Part shown: positions 49,983-57,898 of the stretch, in pieces
Layout: each line of letters starts with the position of its first letter
Numbering within the stretch: position 1 is the first letter of the stretch
Assembly (NCBI RefSeq): GCF_029846175.1
Contig: NZ_JARWAC010000010.1
Coordinates: 248,001-312,000 of the forward strand
Length of the DNA stretch: 64,000 nucleotides
Direction: 5' to 3'
Source of the DNA: Sphaerisporangium sp. TRM90804
GTDB taxonomy: Bacteria > Actinomycetota > Actinomycetes > Streptosporangiales > Streptosporangiaceae
Translations under genes and position numbers: made by a program
Notes under the pieces: generated by a model
Told to the model about the DNA's origin: nothing
The model's input: the letters and a program-made list of their open reading frames with translations, nothing else
Database searches by the model: none

Positions 49983-50962
49983 GCGCCGGACGCTCGGCGC
50001 GGCACGGAGGCGATCGCGGGGGCGAAGGCGATCCTGCGGGCGGCGGCGCCGTGAGCGGCGTCAAGGCGGTGGACGGCGGTGACCGGGTGGGCGCGGGTGA
50101 GGCGGTGGGCCAAGGCGATTCGCCGGGCGGCGGCGCTGTGAGCGGCGTCGATGAACTGGGCGGCGGCGATCGTGTGGGCGGGGCTGAGCCGGTGGGCGGC
50201 GGCGATCGGGTGGGAGCGGGCGAGGCGGTGGGGGAAGGCGGCCGCTTGGACGCGGGCCAGGCGGCGGAGGGCGGCGAGGCGGTCCCGACCGCTCCGGAGA
50301 CGGTGGTCAGGGTGGTGCTCGTGGACGACCAGCACCTCGTCCGCGCGGGGATGCGGGCGCTGCTGGAGCGCGCGCCCGACATCACCGTCGCCGGGGAGGC
50401 GGCCGACGGGGAGACCGGGGTGGCGCTGGTCCGGGCCGAGCGGCCCGACGTCGTGCTGATGGACGTGCGGATGCCGGGCGTCGACGGCATCGAGGCCACC
50501 AGGCGGATCGTCGCCGACGAGCGGCTGCGCCAGGTGCGGGTGGTCATGCTGACGACGTTCGACACCGACGAGTACCTGTTCGACGCGATCCGCGCGGGCG
50601 CCACCGGGTTCCTGCTGAAGGACGCGCGGCCCGGCGAGCTGCGCGACGCCGTGCGCACCGTCGCGTCGGGCGACGCGCTGCTGTCGCCGGCGGTGACCCG
50701 GCGGGTCCTGAACGCCGTCGCGGCGGCGTCGGGACGGCTCGACCCCGGCCGCGTCGCGGGGCTGACCGAGCGCGAACGCGAGGTGCTCGCCCAGATCGCG
50801 GCGGGCCGGTCGAACAAGGAGATCGGATCCGCGTTGTTCATCAGCCCGGCCACGGCCCGCACCTACGTCAGCCGGCTGCTCACCAAGCTCGACGCCCGCG
50901 ACCGCGCCCAGCTCGTGGTCATCGCCTACGAGAGCGGCCTGGTCCGTCCCGGCGCCACCTGA
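49979..50962 (+). CDS. NarL/LuxR response regulator with a Gly-rich repetitive N-terminal extension
   Basis: A 327-residue regulator if translated from the coupled ATG at 49979. Residues 111-230 are the receiver (VVLVDDQHLVRAGMRALLE, phosphoacceptor Asp162 in [10 protein letters not shown]) and the C-terminal part is the LuxR helix-turn-helix ([43 protein letters not shown]). The first 105 residues are a low-complexity extension with repeats such as GGGDRVGAGEAV. Typical homologues begin directly at the receiver, so a GTG at about 50303 could be the real start, but the ATGA overlap favours the long form. Confidence 0.87.
   Translation: MSAGRSARHGGDRGGEGDPAGGGAVSGVKAVDGGDRVGAGEAVGQGDSPGGGAVSGVDELGGGDRVGGAEPVGGGDRVGAGEAVGEGGRLDAGQAAEGGEAVPTAPETVVRVVLVDDQHLVRAGMRALLERAPDITVAGEAADGETGVALVRAERPDVVLMDVRMPGVDGIEATRRIVADERLRQVRVVMLTTFDTDEYLFDAIRAGATGFLLKDARPGELRDAVRTVASGDALLSPAVTRRVLNAVAAASGRLDPGRVAGLTEREREVLAQIAAGRSNKEIGSALFISPATARTYVSRLLTKLDARDRAQLVVIAYESGLVRPGAT
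50037..50240 (+). repeat. Imperfect Gly/Ala/Val-coding tandem repeats inside the response-regulator gene
   Basis: Imperfect copies coding for GGGAVSGV and GGDRVGAGEAVG alternate through about 200 bp in one reading frame. The motif GGCGGCGATCGGGTGGG and close variants recur three times. Confidence 0.7.
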
Positions 50963-51080
50963 TCCCGTGATCCGTCGAGCCGTGCTCGGTCGGTGACGGG
51001 AAGCACGACCGCCGGCCGCGGGTCCGACGAGAGCCGGCCGCACATCCGCCTCGCGACGCGCGGAGCCTGAAGCGGGCCGG

Positions 51081-52223
51081 TCATTCGCGCACCGCCTGGA
51101 CGAGCGCGGCCAACAGCGCGGCGCGGGCGGGCATCTCGGCCACGACCACGTGCTCGCCGTCGGCGTGGGCGCCGCCGCCGACGGCGCCAAGCCCGTCGAG
51201 CGTGGGGCAGCCGGCGCCGGCGGTGAAGTTGCCGTCGGACGCGCCGCCGACGGCCGCCTCTGACAGGGGGGCCAGGCCCAGGCCGGCGGCGACCCGCTGG
51301 GCGAGGGCGAACAGGGCGACCGACGAGGCGTGCTCCATGGGAGGCCGGTTCGGGCCGCCCAGAACCTCAAGCCGCGCCCCCGCCAGCCGGGGGGACAGCG
51401 CCCGGATCAGCTCGTCCACCCGCCGCTGGGCGGTGAGGGTGGGCACCCGGACGTCCACGGCCAGGCGCGCCAGCGCGGGCACCGTGTTCACCGTGGTCCC
51501 GGCGGACAGCACCGTCGGCGTGACGGTGGTCGGCCCCAGCCCCGAGGGCGAGGTGGTGGGCGGTGCCTGGCCGGTGTCCGGCCGCTCGGTCTCGACCTGG
51601 GCGGCGATCGCGGTGACGGCGAGCACCTGGTGGGCCAGTTCGACGCCGGCGTTAACGCCCTTGGCCGGGTCCAGGCCGGCGTGCGCGGCGCGGCCGTGCA
51701 CCACGAGCTCGTAGGACGAGATGCCCTTGCGCGCGGTCTTGAGCGCGCCGCCGTCGGCGCTCGCCTCCAGCACGAACGTGGCCGCGAGGTCGCGTGCCGT
51801 CGTCTCGACCAGCGCGCGCGAGGTCCGCGACCCCAGCTCCTCGTCCCCGGTGACCAGAACGCACACGCCGTCGAGCGACGGCAGGGCCGCCAGCGCGTGG
51901 AACATCTGGACCAGCCCGGCCTTCATGTCGAACACGCCCGGCCCCCGGGCGACGCCGCCGTCGAGCGACCACGGACGGGCCCGCAGGGTTCCGGTCGGCC
52001 ACACCGTGTCGTGGTGGCCCAGCAGCAGCACGCGGGGGGTGCCGAAGCTCCAGCGCAGATGGGTGACGCCGTCGATCACGATCGTCTCGGGGACGGCGCC
52101 GAGCCGTCTGGCGCCCTGGCCGGCCACCACCGCGGCGCTGCGGGCCACCGCCGGGTGGTCGGCGGAGAACGACTCGCAGACGACGAGCTCCTCCAGGTCC
52201 TCGAGCATGGCGTCGAGCTTCAC
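51081..52223 (-). CDS. M20 family metallopeptidase (glutamate carboxypeptidase-like)
   Basis: A 380-residue zinc peptidase: LLLGHHDTVWPTGTL (zinc His and Asp), GVFDMKAGLVQMFHAL (bridging Asp), VLVTGDEELGS (catalytic Glu and zinc Glu) and a dimerisation domain in the middle. It resembles carboxypeptidase G2/glutamate carboxypeptidases that remove C-terminal glutamate or similar groups from peptides or folates. No signal peptide is seen. The GTG at 52223 follows GGAGGGG. Monocistronic. Confidence 0.9.
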   Translation of the reverse strand: MKLDAMLEDLEELVVCESFSADHPAVARSAAVVAGQGARRLGAVPETIVIDGVTHLRWSFGTPRVLLLGHHDTVWPTGTLRARPWSLDGGVARGPGVFDMKAGLVQMFHALAALPSLDGVCVLVTGDEELGSRTSRALVETTARDLAATFVLEASADGGALKTARKGISSYELVVHGRAAHAGLDPAKGVNAGVELAHQVLAVTAIAAQVETERPDTGQAPPTTSPSGLGPTTVTPTVLSAGTTVNTVPALARLAVDVRVPTLTAQRRVDELIRALSPRLAGARLEVLGGPNRPPMEHASSVALFALAQRVAAGLGLAPLSEAAVGGASDGNFTAGAGCPTLDGLGAVGGGAHADGEHVVVAEMPARAALLAALVQAVRE

Positions 52224-52401
52224 CGGGGCACCCCTCCGATCGGTGGTTCACCGCGACCGTATGACAGGCGGGGGCCGCGGTGTTCGTCCGGTCCGCCGAA
52301 GCGTGGCCGCTCCGTTCGTCCAGTCATCCGAGCCGACCGCCTGCCCGGCGGTCGCCGGGCGGTCGAGACGTGCCGGGAGGACGGAGGCGTGCCGGGGCGG
52401 C

Positions 52402-52463
52402 GGAGGCGGGACGGGACGGTGGAGGCGGGACGGGACGGTGGAGGCGGGACGGGACGGTGGAGG
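52402..52463. repeat. Three exact copies of a 19-bp tandem repeat
   Basis: GGAGGCGGGACGGGACGGT occurs three times in a row (52402-52420, 52421-52439, 52440-52458), followed by a partial GGAGG. It lies in the leader region between divergent genes, about 45 bp before the gene at 52507. Degenerate copies precede it. Confidence 0.9.
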
Positions 52464-52494
52464 TCGCTGACGGGGGATGTCAGTGGTACGCCCC

Positions 52495-52500
52495 TAGTGT
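52495..52500 (+). promoter_or_regulatory. -10 element of a probable leaderless promoter
   Basis: TAGTGT ends 6 bp before the ATG at 52507; no ribosome-binding site is present and no clear -35 is visible upstream. Confidence 0.5.
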
Positions 52501-52506
52501 GCGGGC

Positions 52507-52962
52507 ATGAACGATTTCGACTTCTACACCGGTACCTGGGACGTCGTGAACCGCCGGCTTCGCGAGCGGCTCACCGGGTGCACGGAATGGGATGAGTTTC
52601 CCGGCGTCTCGGTCGCCAGGAGCATCTTCGGCGGCGCGGGCAACATGGACGAGATCGACTTCCCCACGCGCGGCTTCGCGGGCCTGACGCTGCGGCTGTA
52701 CGACCCGGAGCGCGAGGAGTGGTCGCTGTACTGGTCGAGCAGCCGCTCGACGGTCATCGAGCCCGCGGTGGTCGGCCGGTTCCACGGCGGCGTCGGGCTC
52801 TTCTACTGCGACGACACCCACGAGGGCACGCCGGTCAGGGTGCGCTTCGTGTGGTCCGGGATCACCGCCACGACCGCCCGGTGGGAGCAGGCGTTCTCCG
52901 TGGACGGCGAGAAGACCTGGGAGACCAACTGGATCATGGAGTCCACCCGCAGGGCCGACTGA
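52507..52962 (+). CDS. Conserved hypothetical protein (DUF1579-like beta-barrel)
   Basis: A 151-residue soluble protein beginning MNDFDFYTGTWDVVNRRL, with repeating beta-strands (GLTLRLYDPEREEWSLYWSSS, VRVRFVWSGITATTARWEQAFSVDGEKTWETNWIMEST). This matches small lipocalin-like/DUF1579-type proteins of unknown function, often encoded near regulators. It seems to be expressed from a leaderless transcript. No catalytic motif is evident. Confidence 0.8.
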   Translation: MNDFDFYTGTWDVVNRRLRERLTGCTEWDEFPGVSVARSIFGGAGNMDEIDFPTRGFAGLTLRLYDPEREEWSLYWSSSRSTVIEPAVVGRFHGGVGLFYCDDTHEGTPVRVRFVWSGITATTARWEQAFSVDGEKTWETNWIMESTRRAD

Positions 52963-52982
52963 ACAGGGAGCGCCGGCCCAGG

Positions 52983-53024
52983 CGCCGAGCCGGCAGCGGG
53001 CCGACGCCGGGCCGCGGCTCGGCG
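52983..53024. terminator. Hairpin between convergent genes
   Basis: CGCCGAGCC (52983-52991) pairs with GGCTCGGCG (53016-53024) around a GC-rich loop with internal pairing. It lies between the DUF1579-like gene (+) and the MetE-like gene (-). Confidence 0.5.
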
Positions 53025-53082
53025 GGCACACGATCCGTCTCGGGTCGCGTGCCGCCGGCCGGGCCCGCCGCCGGGGTGGGGG

Positions 53083-54147
53083 TCAGACGCCCAGGGACTC
53101 GGCGGCCAGGGCGGTGCCCCGGACGCGCGAGGTGATCTTGGCGAAGGCGGTGTCGCGGGAGGTGGAGGTGTCGTCGGCGAACGGGGAGAAGCCGCAGTCG
53201 TCACAGGTGCCGAGACGCTCGGCGGGGATGTGGCGGGCGGCCTCCAGCACGCGGTCGCGCACCTGCTCGGGCGTCTCCACCCGCGGGTCGATCGGGTCGG
53301 TGACGCCGATGAACACCCGCGCGTCCGCGGGCAGGTGGGTGCCGATGACGTCGAGCACCCGGCCGGGCTCGGGCTCGCTGGCGAGTTGGATGTAGAAGTT
53401 GCCCGCGCGCAGGCCGAAGAGCTTGGGCAGCAGCGCCGCGTAGTCGACGTCCAGGCTGTGCGTGGAGTCCTGGTCGCCGCCGGGGCAGGTGTGCACGCCG
53501 ATGCGGGCGCGCTCCCGCTCGCTGAACCGCTCCAGCACCTGGTTGTTGAGGGCGATGAAGTCGTCCAGCAGCCCGCCGCTGGGGTCGAGCTTGAGCGACA
53601 GCCGCCCCTCGGTGAAGTCGAGCTGGACGACGTGCGCGCCGGCGTCCAGGCAGCCGCGGATGTCGGCCTCGGCCTCGGCGACCAGGTCGTCCAGGAACGC
53701 CTTGCGCGGGTAGTCGTCGATGCCGTCCGCCGGGTACAGCAGCGACAGCGCCGAGGGGGCGATGACGGCCTGCTTGACGGGGGCCCCGGTGTGCTCGCGG
53801 GCGGCGCGCAGGTAGGTCTCGGCGTGCACCTGGTAGCGGAACGGGCCGCTCGTGAGGCGCGGGAGCTGCCGGGTGTGCCCGTCGGCGAACGGGATGACCG
53901 CGCCGTCGGGCGCGAGGCCCGCCAGCCCGGCGATCGGATAGGTGGCGAAGCTCGGTTTCGACTGCTCCCCGTCGACGAGGACCGGGGAGCCGGTCGCCTC
54001 CAGCCGGGTGATCGTGTCGGCGACCGCCTCGGCCTGCGCCGCGGCCAACTCGTCGGCGCCGGCCTTGCCCGCCGCGTGGTCGGCGAGCAGAGCGAGCAGA
54101 GCGGGGGGTCGGGGGATGCTTCCGATAGGTTCGGTGGGGATGCCCAT
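53083..54147 (-). CDS. MetE C-terminal-like (cobalamin-independent methionine synthase family) protein
   Basis: A 354-residue single-domain protein of the UROD/MetE fold. EPIGSIPRPPALLALLADHAAG is the N terminus of short MetE-like proteins. Zinc ligands are visible as His and Cys in IGVHTCPGGDQDST and Cys in GTCDDCGFSPF. Full MetE is about 750 residues; such short forms correspond to the catalytic half and include core methionine synthases that use other methyl donors. It may perform methyl transfer to a thiol. It is expressed from a consensus-like leaderless promoter just upstream. Confidence 0.85.
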   Translation of the reverse strand: MGIPTEPIGSIPRPPALLALLADHAAGKAGADELAAAQAEAVADTITRLEATGSPVLVDGEQSKPSFATYPIAGLAGLAPDGAVIPFADGHTRQLPRLTSGPFRYQVHAETYLRAAREHTGAPVKQAVIAPSALSLLYPADGIDDYPRKAFLDDLVAEAEADIRGCLDAGAHVVQLDFTEGRLSLKLDPSGGLLDDFIALNNQVLERFSERERARIGVHTCPGGDQDSTHSLDVDYAALLPKLFGLRAGNFYIQLASEPEPGRVLDVIGTHLPADARVFIGVTDPIDPRVETPEQVRDRVLEAARHIPAERLGTCDDCGFSPFADDTSTSRDTAFAKITSRVRGTALAAESLGV

Positions 54148-54153
54148 GCCGAA

Positions 54154-54182
54154 AGCCTAGATAACGATCCGTGTGCGATCAA
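54154..54182 (-). promoter_or_regulatory. Leaderless promoter of the MetE-like gene
   Basis: On the minus strand, -35 TTGATC (54177-54182) and -10 TAGGCT (54154-54159) are 17 bp apart, and the ATG (54147) begins 6 bp after the -10, so the transcript should start at the start codon. Confidence 0.7.
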
Positions 54183-54230
54183 TCATCCGATCGTGGCCAT
54201 CCCCTGGTGTGCGGCGGGTACCGTCGGCGC

Positions 54231-56132
54231 TCAGCGGGCCTTCTGGAAGGCGCGGCCGGTCAGCGTGGGACGTCCGTCGGCCCGGAACAGGCCGCTGTTC
54301 GGCTCGGTGCCGGAGGACGGCAGGCCGAACCACGCGTAACGGCGCACGTACGGCAGGGACGCCAGCATCCGCGACGACGCGGTGACGAAGGCGGCCTGCT
54401 GGGCGTCGGAGGCGTACCGGGTGCCGTCCGAGAAGTCGATCAGGGCGTACTCGGTGAGCCAGATCGGCTTGCGGTAGCGCTTGTGCACGGCCTCGATGTA
54501 GGACCTGAGCTGGTTCACCGCCGGCCCGGTGCGGAAGTCGGCGCCGTACCAGTGCAGGGCGACGAAGTCGACGCGGTAGCCGCGCTCCTTCGCGCCCGCC
54601 ATGAAGCGGTCGAGCCAGCCGCCGGGGGTGTCCGCGCCGAACGCGACGCCGGGGCTGCCGAGCACGCGCCCGGCCGACATGAGCTTCGGCCACAGCGAGA
54701 GCGCCTTCTCCACCGTCATGTTGGCCTGCTCGGGCATGTCCGGCTCGTTGAAGCCGAGCAGGTAGGGCCCCGCGCTCCTGGCCTGGGCGAGGTTGCGGGA
54801 GGTGACGCTGTCGGCCCCCCAGATCATCGGGACGAACTCCACCGACCGGGGCGCGGTGATGCCCTCGCGGTGCGCGGCCCAGGTGTAGTACCAGCTCGCG
54901 CCCGACTTGGCGAGCGCCGTGCTCGCGCCGGGCGCCCGCCACGCGCTCACGCCCTTCTTCGCCGAGGTCACCACCGGTGCCGCGGCCGAGCGGGTGGGGC
55001 GCGGGGTGCGTGACGGCCTGAGCGTGGAGGGCGAGGGGGAGGGGGAGGCGCTCGGCGGGGACGGCGACGGCGCGGCCGAGGCGGCCAGCGGCCCGGCGGT
55101 GCGCTCGGGCGCCGGGGCGGGAGGCGTGGCGAAGGGGCCGGTCACCAGGACGGCGACCACGATGGCCGCCACCCCCGCGCCGGCGAGCGACCCGGCGACC
55201 GGGTGTCTGGACACGGCGGTGAGCAGCCCGCGCGGCTGGGGCGGCAGGGCGTGGGCTCCCCGGTGCGCCCCGCCACCGAAGGGCAGGGACGACACGACCT
55301 GCCGCACCCCCTCGGCGGCGGCCGAGCCCACCGACGGCAGGTCGGGCAGGGCGAAGCCGGCGGGCACCGGCAGCAGCGGCAGCCCGCCGAGCAGGCGGTC
55401 GATGGGCAGCATGCCGGCGGTGCGGCGGCCGCAGACGGCGCAGCCGCGGACGTGCCGGGCGAAGCGCTTGCGCCACAGCGGGCTGGGCGCGCCGTCCCAG
55501 TTCCACGTGAGCGTGCGCAGCTCGGAGCAGCCGGAGTCGGCGCGGAGCGCCCGTACGACGGTGCGGGCGGTCTGCACCTGCTCCTTCATGCGCTGGACGC
55601 GCACGGCGGCGTGCCGGCCCGACAGGCCGAGGGCGCTGGTGAGGTCGGCGCGGTCGAGCCCGCCGGTCTCCTCCAGCCACCACAGCGCCAGCAGCGAGCG
55701 GTCGTCGTCGTCCAGCCAGCGGGTGGCCTCGGCGACCTCGCGGCGCTGGTCGGTCAGGCCGAGGCGCAGGATGGTGACTCCGGCGAAGTCGGAGGCGGGG
55801 TCGGGCATCTCGGCGGCGACGTCCAGGTCGGCCCTGCGGTGCTGCGTGCTGCGGCGGTCCTGCTCGTGGTCGCGCACCTGGCGGACGGCGATGGCCACGA
55901 GCCACGAGCGGTAGGACTTCGGGTCCCGCAGGCCGGGCAGGGCGCGCACGACGCGGAGCAGCGTCTCCTGGACCACGTCGTCCACGTCGGTGTGGCCGTT
56001 CAGGGCGCGGCCGATGATGTTGTAGACGAGCGGGAGGGAGTCGGCCACCAGGGCGTCCAGCGCCCGCCGGTCGCCGTCGCGCGCGGCGGTGACCATCGCC
56101 GCGTCGGGGCCCTCCCTGCCGGTTCCGGACAT
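54231..56132 (-). CDS. ECF sigma factor / zinc anti-sigma / transmembrane / GH128-like glycosidase fusion
   Basis: A 633-residue one-chain signalling protein. Residues 12-95 are sigma region 2 (DDVVQETLLRVVRALPGLRD), 128-190 region 4 (LGLSGRHAAVRVQRMKEQ), 227-234 an anti-sigma zinc motif H-x3-C-x2-C (HVRGCAVC), 312-333 a membrane helix, 336-388 a Pro/Ser linker, and 392-633 a Glyco_hydro_cc (GH128-like) domain with Glu463 in FNEPD and Glu561 in LTEYAL as expected catalytic residues. The glycosidase part should face outside, where it could bind beta-1,3-glucan and signal inward to release the sigma domain. The start at 56132 (MSGTG) follows GGAGAGGAGCGGAG. The 633 codons form one uninterrupted frame. 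Confidence 0.9.
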   Translation of the reverse strand: MSGTGREGPDAAMVTAARDGDRRALDALVADSLPLVYNIIGRALNGHTDVDDVVQETLLRVVRALPGLRDPKSYRSWLVAIAVRQVRDHEQDRRSTQHRRADLDVAAEMPDPASDFAGVTILRLGLTDQRREVAEATRWLDDDDRSLLALWWLEETGGLDRADLTSALGLSGRHAAVRVQRMKEQVQTARTVVRALRADSGCSELRTLTWNWDGAPSPLWRKRFARHVRGCAVCGRRTAGMLPIDRLLGGLPLLPVPAGFALPDLPSVGSAAAEGVRQVVSSLPFGGGAHRGAHALPPQPRGLLTAVSRHPVAGSLAGAGVAAIVVAVLVTGPFATPPAPAPERTAGPLAASAAPSPSPPSASPSPSPSTLRPSRTPRPTRSAAAPVVTSAKKGVSAWRAPGASTALAKSGASWYYTWAAHREGITAPRSVEFVPMIWGADSVTSRNLAQARSAGPYLLGFNEPDMPEQANMTVEKALSLWPKLMSAGRVLGSPGVAFGADTPGGWLDRFMAGAKERGYRVDFVALHWYGADFRTGPAVNQLRSYIEAVHKRYRKPIWLTEYALIDFSDGTRYASDAQQAAFVTASSRMLASLPYVRRYAWFGLPSSGTEPNSGLFRADGRPTLTGRAFQKAR

Positions 56133-56315
56133 CACGCTCCGCTCCTCTCCGCCGCCCTGCACCGCCGTCCATATGGGTCGTTCGGGGACGATTCTCTCGA
56201 AATCGGCGGTCTGATGAGCCCTTCTCTGAGAGGAGACCGGCGGCGCCGGCCTCGGACAACGGAAATCCGCGGCCCGGTTTCCGAGGTTTTCGTTGTCCGG
56301 ATCCGGCCCGCGGGT

Positions 56316-56329
56316 CTCCTGTTCAGGAG
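56316..56329 (+). promoter_or_regulatory. CTCCTG-TT-CAGGAG palindrome in the divergent promoter region
   Basis: A perfect 6-2-6 dyad 62 bp before the DUF1996 gene and about 185 bp from the sigma fusion start. It may be an operator shared by both. The rest of 56133-56391 shows no other clear element. Confidence 0.4.
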
Positions 56330-56391
56330 CGCACGCGTCCGGCCGGACGTGACGAATCCCGGCTCCTCCGCACTAAGGAACTTCATCGATC

Positions 56392-57855
56392 ATGAGTCAG
56401 ACTGTTCCGCGCGCCGTCGTGCCAGGTCACAGCGCTGCCCGCCGCGTGGTGCTGGCGGGCGCCCTCGCAGCCGTTCTGGGAGCCTCCCTGGTGAACGGCG
56501 CCGTCCCCGCCGGCGCCGCCGAGGCGCCGCTGTCGCAGGGCCGCCCGGTGACCGCCTCGTCGTCCGAGCGCGCGGACCTCGCGCCCTCGGCCGCGGTCGA
56601 CGGCAAGGAGAGCACCCGCTGGTCGAGCAGGTTCGCCGACCCCCAGTGGATCCAGGTCGACCTCGGCGTCACCAGCACCATCAGCAAGGTCGTGCTGAAC
56701 TGGGAGAACGCGTACGCGTCCGCCTTCACGATCCGCGTCTCCGACGGCGGCGGCCAGTGGAAGACGGTCCGCACCGCGCAGGGCGAGGAGGGCCTCCAGG
56801 AGCTCGACGTCTCAACCACCGGCCGGTACGTGCGCCTGCACGCCACCGAGCGAGCCACGCGGTGGGGCGTCTCGCTGTGGGAGTTCGAGGTGTACGGCAA
56901 GCGGAACGGCCGGCCCGCGCCCAGCGCGTCGCCGACCAAGCCGGCGCCCAGCGCGTCCCCGACCAAGCCCCAGCCCAGCGCGAGCCCGACCAAGCCGCAG
57001 CCGAGCGCGTCGCCGACCAAGCCGCAGCCCAGCGGCACCACCGACCCCGATCCCGAGCCCAGCGGCACCCCGAGCAAGGGCCCGGTTCCGCCCGGCGCGG
57101 TGCGGGTGGCGGAGTTCGTCGCCGAGTGCCCGTTCACGCACCGCCTGCCCGACGACCCGATCGTGTTCCCGGGCCTGCCGGGCGCGTCGCACATGCACAG
57201 CTTCTTCGGCAACACCACGACCGACGCCGCCTCCACCGCGGCGAGCCTGCTGAAGGGCGACAGCACGTGCAGCCCGAGGGTGGACCTGTCGTCGTACTGG
57301 GTGCCGACCCTGTACGACGGTGACAAGCCGGTCGAGCCGACCGGCACCACCTTCTACTACCTGGGCGAGGGCGTCCGGGACGACGTGGTGGCGAAGACGC
57401 GGGCGTTCCCGCTGGGGCTGCGGTACATCGCCGGCAACGCCAAGGCCACCGGGGCCGACAACACCAGCCGCGCGCGCTGGTCGTGCCTGCACGCCGGGCA
57501 CGTGGGCGCGTCCAAGAACTTCGTCGAGTGCCCGTCCGGCACGAAGCTGGAGACCTACCTGGACTTCCCGCAGTGCTGGAACGGCGAGGACCTGGACTCC
57601 GCCGACCACAAGAGCCACATGTCGTACCCCGTGGGCAACGCCTGCCCGTCCACGCACCCGGTGGCCGTGCCCAAGCTGCGCATGGTGCTGCGCTACCCGG
57701 TGAGCGGCGACCCCTCCCGGTTCCGCCTGTCGTCCGGGCCCGGGTACACGATGCACGGCGACTTCTTCAACGCCTGGCCTGTCGCCGAGCTGGAGCGGCG
57801 GGTGCGCGACTGCATCCGGCCGGTCGTCAAGTGCGGCCCGGACGGCAAGCCGTGA
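56392..57855 (+). CDS. Secreted discoidin-domain/DUF1996 protein
   Basis: A 487-residue exported protein: a long signal peptide with basic start (1-43), an F5/8-type discoidin carbohydrate-binding domain (about 45-166), a linker with five PSASPTKP-like repeats (about 167-232) and a DUF1996 domain (about 235-470). DUF1996 has conserved His/Cys-rich phrases: GASHMHSFFGN, WSCLHAGHVGASKN, FPQCWNG, DHKSHMSYP. The domain is common in secreted proteins of fungi and actinomycetes; its reaction is not known to me. It is divergent from the sigma/GH128 fusion and may be its target gene. Confidence 0.87.
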   Translation: MSQTVPRAVVPGHSAARRVVLAGALAAVLGASLVNGAVPAGAAEAPLSQGRPVTASSSERADLAPSAAVDGKESTRWSSRFADPQWIQVDLGVTSTISKVVLNWENAYASAFTIRVSDGGGQWKTVRTAQGEEGLQELDVSTTGRYVRLHATERATRWGVSLWEFEVYGKRNGRPAPSASPTKPAPSASPTKPQPSASPTKPQPSASPTKPQPSGTTDPDPEPSGTPSKGPVPPGAVRVAEFVAECPFTHRLPDDPIVFPGLPGASHMHSFFGNTTTDAASTAASLLKGDSTCSPRVDLSSYWVPTLYDGDKPVEPTGTTFYYLGEGVRDDVVAKTRAFPLGLRYIAGNAKATGADNTSRARWSCLHAGHVGASKNFVECPSGTKLETYLDFPQCWNGEDLDSADHKSHMSYPVGNACPSTHPVAVPKLRMVLRYPVSGDPSRFRLSSGPGYTMHGDFFNAWPVAELERRVRDCIRPVVKCGPDGKP

Positions 57856-57898
57856 CGCCACGCGCCTGAGCCGCGCGGCCGCCCCGGAGCGGCGTCAC
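57852..57898. terminator. Hairpin across both stop codons of convergent genes
   Basis: GTGACGCC (57852-57859) pairs with GGCGTCAC (57891-57898), enclosing smaller GC stems. The outer arms overlap the stop codons of the DUF1996 gene and of the minus-strand helix-turn-helix gene. Confidence 0.55.
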
